Source: Tsukamurella pulmonis (GTDB lineage Bacteria; Actinomycetota; Actinomycetes; Mycobacteriales; Mycobacteriaceae). From it: a stretch of DNA of 64,000 nucleotides. Both the position numbers and the translations under genes were made by a program. The stretch's first letter is position 1, and every line of letters starts with the position of its first letter. Positions 51,006 to 58,845 of the stretch are shown here, piece by piece. Under the pieces are notes generated by a model. It did not search any database. It was not told where the DNA came from and saw only the letters and a list, made by a program, of their open reading frames with translations. Where the stretch lies: the NCBI RefSeq assembly GCF_900103175.1, contig NZ_FNLF01000002.1, forward strand, positions 4,292,136 to 4,356,135, in the 5' to 3' direction.

Positions 51006-51079
51006 GCCGATGTAGTTCAATGGTAGAACTCCTGCTTCCCAAGCAGGTAGCGCGGGTTCGATTCCCGTCATCGGCTCCA
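51006..51079 (+). tRNA. tRNA-Gly (anticodon CCC)
   Basis: Full cloverleaf: acceptor GCCGATG/CATCGGC, D stem GTTC/GAAC, anticodon stem CCTGC/GCAGG with loop TTCCCAA (anticodon CCC), T arm with GGTTCGATTCC, and an encoded CCA at 51077-51079. It is the likely attachment site of the downstream island, whose recombinase gene ends 38 bases away. Confidence 0.95.
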
Positions 51080-51116
51080 CGATCTACCAGCGGATATGTG
51101 AATCCGCAAGCAAGAC

Positions 51117-52946
51117 TCAGGCGCTCGATTCAGCCTCAGTGTCACAAGATGTCACAACCGCTCCCAAACTCGCCGCAGCCTTCCGCAGCTCGTCATCCTG
51201 GCTGTGCGCGTACGTCCGCTGCGTGAAGCTCGCGTCGGAGTGCCCGATCCAATAGGCGATCACTGCCATGGGCACGCCCCGCAGGTGCATCGCAGTGGCA
51301 GCCGAGTGCCGCGCGTCGTGCAGCCGGATCTGCCGCACCCCGGCTTCGTCCGTGATCTCGTGCCACAGCCGGCCGATCGTATTCGGGAAGTAGGCGCGGC
51401 CGGCCTCGTCGGCGACGCCGTACCCGTCCGCGCTGTACGCCTCCCCCAACGCGAGCCGCTCGACCGCCTGGCGCTTCTTCGCCTCCTTGAGCACCGCGAC
51501 GAGACCATCGTCCAGAGGGAGCGTGCGGCGTCCGGCCGCCGTCTTCGGGGCGTTCTCCTCCACCGCCCCCGCGACGATCGTCTTGCTCACGACGGCACGG
51601 CTGGTCGCGACCGTGAGCATCCCCGCGTCGAGGTCGACGTTCTCCCACTTGAGACCTGCGATCTCGCCGCGCCGGAACCCTGACAGCGCAAGGTACGCGA
51701 CCTGGCCGACGCGGTGACCGTCCGCCTTCGCGAGAACCTTGCGGATCTCGGCGGGCGTGTACGTGTCCATCTTCTTGGTGGTCAGCGGCAACTTCTTGAT
51801 CTTCTCCGCGACGTTGCGGCCGAGCTCGCGCCGCTCAACGCCGTAGTCGAGGACCGCCGACAGGTTCTCCAACATCTTGTTGACCGATCGCGCGGCCCAC
51901 GGTTTCCGCACGCGGCCGGCGTCCTTGCCGGCCTCAGCGGTGACCGGCTTGCCGGTGCCGGCGCCGGTGGTCTGGGCGGGGGCGGCGACGGGGGCGGCCT
52001 GCCCGGCGCCCTGACCGGTCTGGCCGGTCTGGCCGGTCTGCGAGGTCTGGCCCTGGGCGCGCAGACCGGCGAGGATCCCGTCGAAGTCCTTTCCGCTGGT
52101 GCTGGTCTCGGTCGTCTTCGCCGCAGGAGTGCCAGCAGGCGCCGTGGTGGTCGCGGGCTTGGCGGTACCTGCGGAGGTACTGGTGGGCTTCGTAGCGCCG
52201 GGTGCGGGGGTGCCGACGCCTGCACTCGACTCCGCTGACTTCGATGGACCGCCCGGCTTCGACGGGGAGCCGGCCGTCGCAGTGCCCGGTCCGGATCCGC
52301 CTCCAGGTGCGGCGCCGACGCCGAGGCCGTTGCCGCCGACGTCGGCCGGGACCTCGCCGCCAATGCGAGCCACCTCCGCGCTGTACGCCTCCTCAGCCGC
52401 CTTCATCCTGTCATTGACGTCGGTCAAGTGAGCCTTCGCCACCCGGAACTCAGCAGCGGCCTTGTCATCCGCGACTTTTGCAGTATCGCGCGCAGCCTCG
52501 GCGGTGGCGACGTTCTGCTCCGCCTGCGCCCGGCCCTCGTCGCTCGCAGCCGTGAGCTGCCACTTCGCGCTGGCCAGGACGTTCTCGGCGTCAGCGAGTG
52601 CCTTGCCTGTCGCCTTCATCGTCGCGGTCTTCGTGCGCAGGTCGTCCTCCGCCGCCCTGCGATCCTCCAGCGTCGGGGACGTCTTGCGGTAGGTCTCGCC
52701 GGCCAGCCGCCACTCGGCCAATGCGCGGTGCGCAAGGCGCGCGGTGTTCGCCGCAGCCTCAGCGGCGCGCTCCTGCGCGACGATCGACTCTTGAGCCTTG
52801 TCAGCGGCCTTGCCCGTCGCGGCATCGCCCATGGCCTTGCGCGCGGCGGCGAACTCCTTTGCCTTGGCCTCAGCGGTGGTTGCGACCGCGAGGACGCCGT
52901 CGACGGTCGCCTGCGTTGGGAATTCGGTGTTCAGCACGTAGCTCAT
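51117..52946 (-). CDS. Tyrosine recombinase fused to a coiled-coil/Pro-Gly-rich N-terminus
   Basis: 609 residues. The C-terminal ~270 are a phage-type integrase: part of the core-binding domain (SVNKMLENLSAVLDYGVERR), Arg in LSGFRRGEIAGLKW (~425), H-x-x-R in RLHDARHSAA (~540), IGHSDASFT and the nucleophilic Tyr in QRTYAHS (~578). The integrase N-terminal arm-binding domain is missing. In its place are ~200 residues of Ala/Glu/Lys-rich coiled coil from MSYVLNTEFPTQATVDGVL and ~130 residues of Ser/Thr/Pro/Gly linker with a repeated QTG. No stop or frame change separates the halves. It may be a hybrid formed during island rearrangement; recombinase activity is uncertain. Confidence 0.85.
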   Translation of the reverse strand: MSYVLNTEFPTQATVDGVLAVATTAEAKAKEFAAARKAMGDAATGKAADKAQESIVAQERAAEAAANTARLAHRALAEWRLAGETYRKTSPTLEDRRAAEDDLRTKTATMKATGKALADAENVLASAKWQLTAASDEGRAQAEQNVATAEAARDTAKVADDKAAAEFRVAKAHLTDVNDRMKAAEEAYSAEVARIGGEVPADVGGNGLGVGAAPGGGSGPGTATAGSPSKPGGPSKSAESSAGVGTPAPGATKPTSTSAGTAKPATTTAPAGTPAAKTTETSTSGKDFDGILAGLRAQGQTSQTGQTGQTGQGAGQAAPVAAPAQTTGAGTGKPVTAEAGKDAGRVRKPWAARSVNKMLENLSAVLDYGVERRELGRNVAEKIKKLPLTTKKMDTYTPAEIRKVLAKADGHRVGQVAYLALSGFRRGEIAGLKWENVDLDAGMLTVATSRAVVSKTIVAGAVEENAPKTAAGRRTLPLDDGLVAVLKEAKKRQAVERLALGEAYSADGYGVADEAGRAYFPNTIGRLWHEITDEAGVRQIRLHDARHSAATAMHLRGVPMAVIAYWIGHSDASFTQRTYAHSQDDELRKAAASLGAVVTSCDTEAESSA

Positions 52947-52998
52947 GGGCGAAGTGAATCACCGCAGGGCGGCAGAGCTGGTGGGCGGCGCGACGCGC

Positions 52999-53799
52999 TC
53001 AGGAGGCCGTGACCACTGTCGCGTTGAGCCCGGCCAGGACAGCCGAGATCGGCGTCGCGTCACTGGCCTTGCCACTGTTTCCGCGAACCAGAACACCCGC
53101 AATCCAAGCATCGCCGCGCGAGTCGACGACGAACACCTCGCTGCCCGAATCCCCTTCCTGCGTCGGCAGGATAAGGAACATCGTCGACTCGCTCGAGCTC
53201 GCCACAGCGCCGCAGCGGACTCCGGAGATCGCCCCGTTGATGCAGACCTTGGAGCTGACATCTAGCGCCTGTACCTGCGGCAGGGTCAGCGCTCCACGCA
53301 CCGGCCACGTCCCGGCGACCTTCACGTCGTCAGCAGCAGTCTCAGTCCAGATGACGGCCGAATCGGTCAGCTTGTCCCCCTCGACGGCGGGACCGAGAGC
53401 CAGCGGATTCGCAGCTGCGGCGTTCACGCGCGCGTACTGGGGGCCGGTCTTCACGCAGTGCTCAGCGATGAGAAAACCTGTCCGCCCTGCCTTCGTAATC
53501 GCAGGCCCGAGAGTGCACCCGTAGTCTGCGGTGGAGACCAGCGCTCCAGGCTCGGGTGACGGCGCCCACCGCGCGTTATCCCGCGGGGACCGGCGGATCA
53601 CGCCCTGCCCCGTCACGTCCTGCAGTTGCCCGACTGGTCCGGCCTCAGGGATGTTCGGGGCGGCCGTCACGGTCGCGGCCTTCTCCGTCACCGAGCGGGA
53701 GGGCGAAGCCTCGCCCTGCACGTCCGTACTGCACGCACCGAGCAGCGCCGCAGCCGCGAGGGCGGCGACGATGGTAAGTGCACTGCGGTGAGACTGCAT
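52999..53799 (-). CDS. Trypsin-like serine protease lipoprotein
   Basis: 266 residues. Lipobox LLGAC with acylated Cys23. The mature part has a chymotrypsin-fold triad: His114 in FLIAEHCV, Asp146 in KLTDSAVI and Ser218 in EGDSGSEVF; the Cys pair CINGAISGVRC could form a disulfide. It should be an outward-facing protease on the cell surface. It lies 52 bases upstream of the recombinase fusion gene, same strand, and nine bases downstream of a small coiled-coil gene, so the three may be one operon. Confidence 0.8.
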   Translation of the reverse strand: MQSHRSALTIVAALAAAALLGACSTDVQGEASPSRSVTEKAATVTAAPNIPEAGPVGQLQDVTGQGVIRRSPRDNARWAPSPEPGALVSTADYGCTLGPAITKAGRTGFLIAEHCVKTGPQYARVNAAAANPLALGPAVEGDKLTDSAVIWTETAADDVKVAGTWPVRGALTLPQVQALDVSSKVCINGAISGVRCGAVASSSESTMFLILPTQEGDSGSEVFVVDSRGDAWIAGVLVRGNSGKASDATPISAVLAGLNATVVTAS

Positions 53800-53808
53800 A
53801 CGTGCAGC

Positions 53809-54084
53809 TTATCTGGCCGTGTCCGGGTTGTCCGCGGCCCGCACGGCCGCGACGACGGCGATCTGCGCGTCGGCCAGCTGCCCGACCAAAGACTCCAGCT
53901 CGGCCACGCCCGCTGTGATCCGAGCGTTCGCGGCGGCGATCTCGGCGGTACCCAGAGCCTCCGCCAGGCCAAGCGGGTCGCCAGCGTACTGCGCTATCAC
54001 GGCGTCGACCGCCTGCTGCGCTGCGGCGGCCCGGGCAGTGACAGCCTTGATCGCGTTATTGATGCGGTGCACTTCATCAGTCAT
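53809..54084 (-). CDS. Small helical coiled-coil protein
   Basis: 91 residues from ATG 54084 (MTDEVHRINNAIKAV), almost entirely Ala-rich helix with no cysteine or signal peptide. The length and helical hairpin character recall WXG100-type proteins, but no WxG motif exists, so I do not call it one. It precedes the protease lipoprotein and the coiled-coil recombinase fusion on the same strand. Confidence 0.65.
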   Translation of the reverse strand: MTDEVHRINNAIKAVTARAAAAQQAVDAVIAQYAGDPLGLAEALGTAEIAAANARITAGVAELESLVGQLADAQIAVVAAVRAADNPDTAR

Positions 54085-54152
54085 GCCGCGCACCCTGCCA
54101 CTCCACCCAGCGCCGCAGCCCGGGCGGCGCGGTCAGTCCCGCAACCCGCTAT

Positions 54153-54168
54153 TCGAACAGTTGTACGA
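54153..54168. promoter_or_regulatory. LexA-type SOS box
   Basis: TCGAAC-AGTT-GTACGA: one mismatch to the actinobacterial SOS box TCGAAC-N4-GTTCGA. It ends eight bases before the GTG of the next gene. Confidence 0.7.
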
Positions 54169-54175
54169 TTCAAGG

Positions 54176-54472
54176 GTGGACGACTACGCGGCGAGGATCT
54201 GGCGCACGCCTGTGCCGCCCACGCCGTGCCTGATCTCCGCTGCCCGCGCCTTCCCCGGCGCCGGCGAGGCCGGCCGGTGGCGGAATCAGACCCCTCTCTG
54301 GCTCCGGTCGTTCGGCCTGCAGCTGGAGCCGGAGCTGCACGGCGTGGTCCTCCGCTGGGCCCGGCTGACCAGCGGCGACTGGATCGCGGAGGTGCAGGTC
54401 GCGGTGCCGACCGGGCACGGCTCGGTGCCGCTCGTCACGTGGGTGAGTCAGGCTGCGGTACGAGCGGTGTAG
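54176..54472 (+). CDS. Small SOS-controlled hypothetical protein
   Basis: 98 residues from GTG 54176 (VDDYAARIWRTPVPPTP). The sequence has a Trp/Arg-rich core (GRWRNQTPLWLRSFGLQLEP) and ends WIAEVQVAVPTGHGSVPLVT. No domain recognised. An SOS box (54153-54168) overlaps its promoter, so it is probably induced by DNA damage. A single gene on the plus strand among minus-strand island genes. Confidence 0.65.
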   Translation: MDDYAARIWRTPVPPTPCLISAARAFPGAGEAGRWRNQTPLWLRSFGLQLEPELHGVVLRWARLTSGDWIAEVQVAVPTGHGSVPLVTWVSQAAVRAV

Positions 54473-54730
54473 CTGCTACGTCAGGTCAATTCCCGGCGTT
54501 CTTGATCACGGTCCAACTCGCTGCCGTCGACTGCTGGGCCTGCTGAAGCGACGAGCCCTGGGTCGTGGTGACGTAACGGCCACGCGACGCCAGGCAGGCG
54601 TACACGCAGCATTGGTCGCCCCAAAAGCTCACAACCGAGGCGAAGGCCACTCAGCTCATGCGGCTGGCACCAGCAGAAGCTTCTGTCGCGACAACAGCCG
54701 AGGCGTTCCAGATCAACCGCGCCTCAGCGA
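54473..54730. other. Gap in the island with a possible short reading frame
   Basis: No convincing gene. On the minus strand 54650-54486 could encode a 54-residue peptide containing CCVYACLASRGRYVTTTQGS; it has no ribosome site and may be a remnant. Confidence 0.35.
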
Positions 54731-55339
54731 TCACTTCGCGGCGCCTCGAACGCACACGACGAAGTTTCGAGACGCGTGCGGAAACCCGCCCGTAGATTCT
54801 CCCACACATAGATTCTGACTGGCAGAGCCCGTGATCACGTTTGTTGCCTTGAAAGCATTAGCCGCGGAGCAAGCAACAGACTGCGGATGGGTTCCGGCGA
54901 GGTCGAAGCATTTTCCGTCCTGCCAGTTTACATCAAGACAGAGTGCCCATGTTTGATTCGTTCCAGGATCACCGTCGAACGCGAGCTTGTCGACGTCCCT
55001 GACGCACTTTGACGGCTTGGAAACTACCTGAATAACCTTGTAGTTCGCAGTCTGCCCAGAACAGTCCTCGCCAACTACACGGGTAGAGTTTCCCGTGCCA
55101 TAAAGCGCCACACAGGTGCCGACACGCGGCGCTCGATTCAACACGTCAGCCGACAGATCAGTCTCAGTCAGAATCTGTCCCGGAATGCTTCCCAAGTTAT
55201 CCGATTGTGCAATTCCTGCGACGGTGGATGGAGCGGCGTCGCGGTCACCGCTCGTGGCAGAGTCGCCGCAGCCGATTACGGCTGCGAAGACAACACCTAA
55301 CACACAAAACAACGAGACTCTCTGACGATATTTCCGCAC
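54731..55339 (-). CDS. Lipoprotein of unknown function
   Basis: 202 residues from GTG 55339. Signal peptide with lipobox VIGC (acylated Cys24). The mature domain has several cysteines in pairs (GTCVALYG...GEDCSG; CVRDVDKL...WALCLD; CFDLAG...SVACSA) compatible with disulfides outside the cell; the spacing resembles LppU/septum-associated actinobacterial lipoproteins. Start shares one base with the stop of the upstream lipoprotein gene (TAGTG). Noticeably lower GC than neighbours. Confidence 0.75.
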   Translation of the reverse strand: MRKYRQRVSLFCVLGVVFAAVIGCGDSATSGDRDAAPSTVAGIAQSDNLGSIPGQILTETDLSADVLNRAPRVGTCVALYGTGNSTRVVGEDCSGQTANYKVIQVVSKPSKCVRDVDKLAFDGDPGTNQTWALCLDVNWQDGKCFDLAGTHPQSVACSAANAFKATNVITGSASQNLCVGESTGGFPHASRNFVVCVRGAAK

Positions 55340-55884
55340 TAGAGGGAACCCTTTCCGGCAATTTTCGAGGTCGCCCCCACTTTAGCCTCTTTCATTAGAT
55401 TCCACTGATTGGTGCTGTAATTCTCTCGAGCCTTCGCAGACGTTGTCTCAGCCTTTCTGGAAACGCCAAGAACTAGTCGGTTTCCGTCCGCGATCCCCAA
55501 AGCCGTGACGATGAGGGTGTCTGGCGATTCCTTATCGAGCTCAACCTTCGAAGTTGACGACCGAGGGATCTCGAAGAGGAGTGGCTCTTCTGCGGATATC
55601 GCTGGCGACCTGCCGCCGTTGGGACCAGACTCAGGCAGGCCGACTCCGAGCTTCTCGCGAACCTGAGCGAGAGTGAGTCCGACGATGGCGGATTGCACGT
55701 CGATTACGGTGGCGGACGCTTTTGCCGAGCTGAGTACGTCGTCGTTCAGCATCCCCATCAGTGCGCTTCCAGGAAGCGAGGGGGGCGCTTCATCCTGCTG
55801 CCCCGCATTCGAGCAGCTTACGCTGGACATAATCGCCGCTAGCGCGGCGACGCCAACAAAACTCCTACGTATCTTTGATTGCAT
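55339..55884 (-). CDS. Lipoprotein of unknown function
   Basis: 181 residues from ATG 55884; an ATG at 55896 is possible. Lipobox SVSC (acylated Cys24). The mature sequence contains QSAIVGLTLAQVREKLGV, reminiscent of SmpA/OmlA-type domains, but I cannot confirm the family. Coupled to the next lipoprotein gene by a one-base overlap and preceded by a secreted protein 31 bases upstream, so a three-gene operon of exported proteins is likely. Confidence 0.75.
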   Translation of the reverse strand: MQSKIRRSFVGVAALAAIMSSVSCSNAGQQDEAPPSLPGSALMGMLNDDVLSSAKASATVIDVQSAIVGLTLAQVREKLGVGLPESGPNGGRSPAISAEEPLLFEIPRSSTSKVELDKESPDTLIVTALGIADGNRLVLGVSRKAETTSAKARENYSTNQWNLMKEAKVGATSKIAGKGSL

Positions 55885-55914
55885 TACGCGCTCCAATTGA
55901 GTTTAGGGGATCAG

Positions 55915-57048
55915 TCAGAGAGGTTCACTGAACCAACGAACGGCGCCGTTGGGAACCATATATTGGCCATTGATAGTACCAATCAGATCTCTTGTTCCGC
56001 GATCCTTGGTTACGGCAACCGTATAGTCGTAAACATCATACTCCGGCACGGCCCAAACTCGCATTCCAGTGGCGCTTGCAGGGAATTCCGCACGATTCTC
56101 AAGCCCCTTAGTGACTTTATTGGACTCCGGGACATAGCCCACCGTAATGAACTTGAGATCCGTTGAAACTGTTGTTGCGGCGCTTGTAACTTCTTCTGAC
56201 TTGTAGGTGCATGAACCCCCCGTCTTCGGGATGGTGCACACCTTCGGCTGGTCGCCAGGCTTTGTATCGGAACGAACGTATTTCATCTTATGGATGAAAT
56301 AGTCGTAGTTATTAATGCACACAACGCCGAAACTCTTCGTCTGGGCGCCAGGTGTGCAGTTCAACCCGAAGCCATTATCGCGCGGCTTGTACATAGACAG
56401 GATGGAACCCTCGTGACATGACGGGCACCCCCCATACTTGGGATCCCGAGCCAGTGTAACTGTTCTGCCTCCCCCGCTCGCTGCCATAATACTAACGATT
56501 TCTGTCGCTCCCTCAGCGCACTTCTCAGCGAAAGTCCGATTCTCCGCGCCATTGTCGGACGACGAGGGCGAACTTTCAGGCGTCGTTGGCTGAACACCGT
56601 CATAATCGCGACCAGAGTCTGGAGATTGAGGTTCAGTCGGAGGCTGTTGTGTCGGACAGTTCACAATGCAGCCTGATTGCGTGGGCGTGACAGTCGGCAT
56701 CGTTGGGACGTTGCCCTGAACGGTGGGAGTACTGCCGTTCTGCGGTGGGGACTGCAGGCCCGTATCGGGTGCCTGACCAGGAACCGTGGTCTGTGCGGCG
56801 CCGGGCGCTGTCGTAGGTACCTGGTTGCCCTGCGTAGGCTGCGGCCCTTGGGTTGGCTGCGGTCCGCAAGTATTGCCTGACCCGTCTGGGCATGGGGCCG
56901 CCGCTGCTTGCGGTAGGACCTGCTCAGCAATCGGGTTCGGAACCAGGAGCGGACTCGCTGTGAGGGTGGCTGCTGCGAGCATCGCAAGGGCGCTGGTTGC
57001 GACCCTGCGCCGCCATCCGTTGCGGTCGGGGGTGGTTATGCGTTGCAC
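55915..57048 (-). CDS. Secreted protein with Pro/Gln/Thr-rich region
   Basis: 377 residues. Long signal peptide (about 1-50, ending AAAAPC), a low-complexity linker rich in Pro, Gln and Thr (GPQPTQGPQPTQGNQVPTTA and similar) to ~170, and a folded C-terminal domain of ~200 residues with six to eight cysteines (CPSCHEGS, LNCTPG, CINNYDYF, CTIPKTGGSCTY). No family recognised. Its lower GC and codon use match the two lipoproteins downstream. Confidence 0.75.
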   Translation of the reverse strand: MQRITTPDRNGWRRRVATSALAMLAAATLTASPLLVPNPIAEQVLPQAAAAPCPDGSGNTCGPQPTQGPQPTQGNQVPTTAPGAAQTTVPGQAPDTGLQSPPQNGSTPTVQGNVPTMPTVTPTQSGCIVNCPTQQPPTEPQSPDSGRDYDGVQPTTPESSPSSSDNGAENRTFAEKCAEGATEIVSIMAASGGGRTVTLARDPKYGGCPSCHEGSILSMYKPRDNGFGLNCTPGAQTKSFGVVCINNYDYFIHKMKYVRSDTKPGDQPKVCTIPKTGGSCTYKSEEVTSAATTVSTDLKFITVGYVPESNKVTKGLENRAEFPASATGMRVWAVPEYDVYDYTVAVTKDRGTRDLIGTINGQYMVPNGAVRWFSEPL

Positions 57049-57188
57049 GGGTCACCTTCTAGTAGTAATGCACGGGTAATCGTTCGTTAGAACATATACG
57101 CCATAATCCGATATCGGCAAGAGATGAGTCAATGTGATGCGTTTGTGCAGGTCAAGTGTCTCGCGGTAGCGCGAGTCCCGCTTGGTCA

Positions 57189-58838
57189 CTAGGTCGCGGG
57201 GCAGACGAGCCTGGTGATCGCTGCTGGTTGCGAGGCTGTGAGGTACGTGCGCAGGGGCGCGTCGAGGCAGGTGTTGTTGCCGCTGAAGCTGCTGGTGTGC
57301 TGAGTTCCTTCGACGGTGACGAGGCGAGCGCCGAGCTGTTGGGCGAGGGCTACGCCGTTGGCGTAGGGGGTGGCGGGGTCACCGGTGGTGGACACCACTG
57401 CGACGGGCGGCAGTGTGGGGGCGGGTGTGATCAGCTGCGGCAGGGTGGTCGGAGGGGTGGGCCAGAAGGCGCATGAGTCGCGGACACCGCGACTTCCGGT
57501 GCCGATGCGGCCGTCGTCGGTGAACGGTGCGGCCGCGCGTACCTGCTGTTCGAGAGCGGCGGCCTGCTGCTGGGTGGTGATGCGGTCGGTGTCGAGGCAC
57601 GTGATGGCGGTGAGCGCATCGGTGGCGTTGGTGTAGGTGCCGTCAGCCTTGCGGTTGTTGAACGCGTCGGCGAGCTTGAGGAGGGTGCGCCCATCGCGCC
57701 GGTCGCGGAGATTCTGCAGGCCGATGGTCAGGTAGGGCCAGAGACTCGGACTGTAGAGAGCTTGAGTAGCGCCGTCGATAGCGTCGCCGTAGGTGAGTTG
57801 CCTGGTGCCGGCGGGCGCGGGGTTGCCGATGAGTGAGTGAACGATGTTCTGGAACACGGCGGTGGTCGCGGTCGGTGTTGGGTCTGCGCCGAGGGGGCAG
57901 TCAGTGGCGCGGCGGGTGGCGCAGTCGGCGGCGTAGGTGTCCAGCGCCTGCTGGAGCCCGGCGTACTGGTTGACGGTCATGGTCGCGGTGTTCTCGGCGG
58001 GGTTGACTGCACCGTCGAGGACCATCGCCCGGACCTTGTCTGGGTACTTCTGGGCGTAGCGGGCGCCGAGGAAGGTGCCATAGCTGTACCCGAGGTACGT
58101 GAGCTTCTCGTCGCCGAGCACTCTCCGCAGCAGGTCCATGTCGTCGACGACGTCAGCGGTCCCAACGTGGGCGAGCACGTCGGCGCCGGTGCGGTCGGCG
58201 CACTTGGTGGCGAAGTCGCGGGCTTGCTGTTCCTGCCGAGCGACTCCTTGTTCTGTGTGGTCGTTGCGCAGGTCGGCGGCGCGGACCGCATCGCGTTCGG
58301 AGTCGGTGAGGCATCGGATCGCCGGCGTGGAGGCTCCGATGCCGCGGGGGTCGAACCCGACTATGTCGAAGCGGTCACCGATACCAGCAGCGAGTTGCTC
58401 TGCTTGGCCGCCGACGAACTCGACGCCGGATGCTCCCGGGCCGCCGGGGTTGACCAGCAGTGTCCCGATCCGCTGTGCCCGAGCGGATTCGGGGACGCGG
58501 ACGCGGATCAGTGAGAGGGCTACTTGTCGGCCTTCGGGTTGGGCGTAGTCCAAGGGGGCGGCGACGCTTCCGCAGTCGACCTGCCGCCCACCAACAGCGC
58601 TGGTGCTGGTGGTGGTTGGGCACGGTTTCCACGCGATCTGCTGCGTGAAGAACCGCGCGGCACCTGTTCCCGGCAGCGTTCCCGTCTGTGTCGTCGACGG
58701 AGGTGACGACGCTGATGTGGACGGGCCAGCATCTTGTGTTGGTGTCGGGGTGCACGAGGTCAGACCGAGCGCTGCCGCCAGCGTGACGGCACTGATGGCA
58801 ACGGGTCTCGACGAGCTCGCGGTAGAGCGGAGTGTCAC
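57189..58838 (-). CDS. Tripeptidyl aminopeptidase-like lipoprotein (SlpD/E type)
   Basis: 549 residues. Lipobox LTSC (acylated Cys29), then an alpha/beta hydrolase with oxyanion VNPGGPGASG, nucleophile in LGYSYGTFLGARYAQKYP (Ser ~251) and catalytic His in VEGTQHTSS, plus the TAP-like C-terminal domain (CLDAPLRTYL). These cell-surface enzymes cleave N-terminal tripeptides or related substrates. It is eight bases downstream of the porin gene; the pair may form an uptake unit. Confidence 0.85.
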   Translation of the reverse strand: MTLRSTASSSRPVAISAVTLAAALGLTSCTPTPTQDAGPSTSASSPPSTTQTGTLPGTGAARFFTQQIAWKPCPTTTSTSAVGGRQVDCGSVAAPLDYAQPEGRQVALSLIRVRVPESARAQRIGTLLVNPGGPGASGVEFVGGQAEQLAAGIGDRFDIVGFDPRGIGASTPAIRCLTDSERDAVRAADLRNDHTEQGVARQEQQARDFATKCADRTGADVLAHVGTADVVDDMDLLRRVLGDEKLTYLGYSYGTFLGARYAQKYPDKVRAMVLDGAVNPAENTATMTVNQYAGLQQALDTYAADCATRRATDCPLGADPTPTATTAVFQNIVHSLIGNPAPAGTRQLTYGDAIDGATQALYSPSLWPYLTIGLQNLRDRRDGRTLLKLADAFNNRKADGTYTNATDALTAITCLDTDRITTQQQAAALEQQVRAAAPFTDDGRIGTGSRGVRDSCAFWPTPPTTLPQLITPAPTLPPVAVVSTTGDPATPYANGVALAQQLGARLVTVEGTQHTSSFSGNNTCLDAPLRTYLTASQPAAITRLVCPAT

Positions 58839-58845
58839 GACACCG

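Noticed and set aside
53809-54084. WXG100/ESX substrate
   Set aside because: Right size and helical, but no WxG motif and no type VII secretion genes nearby.
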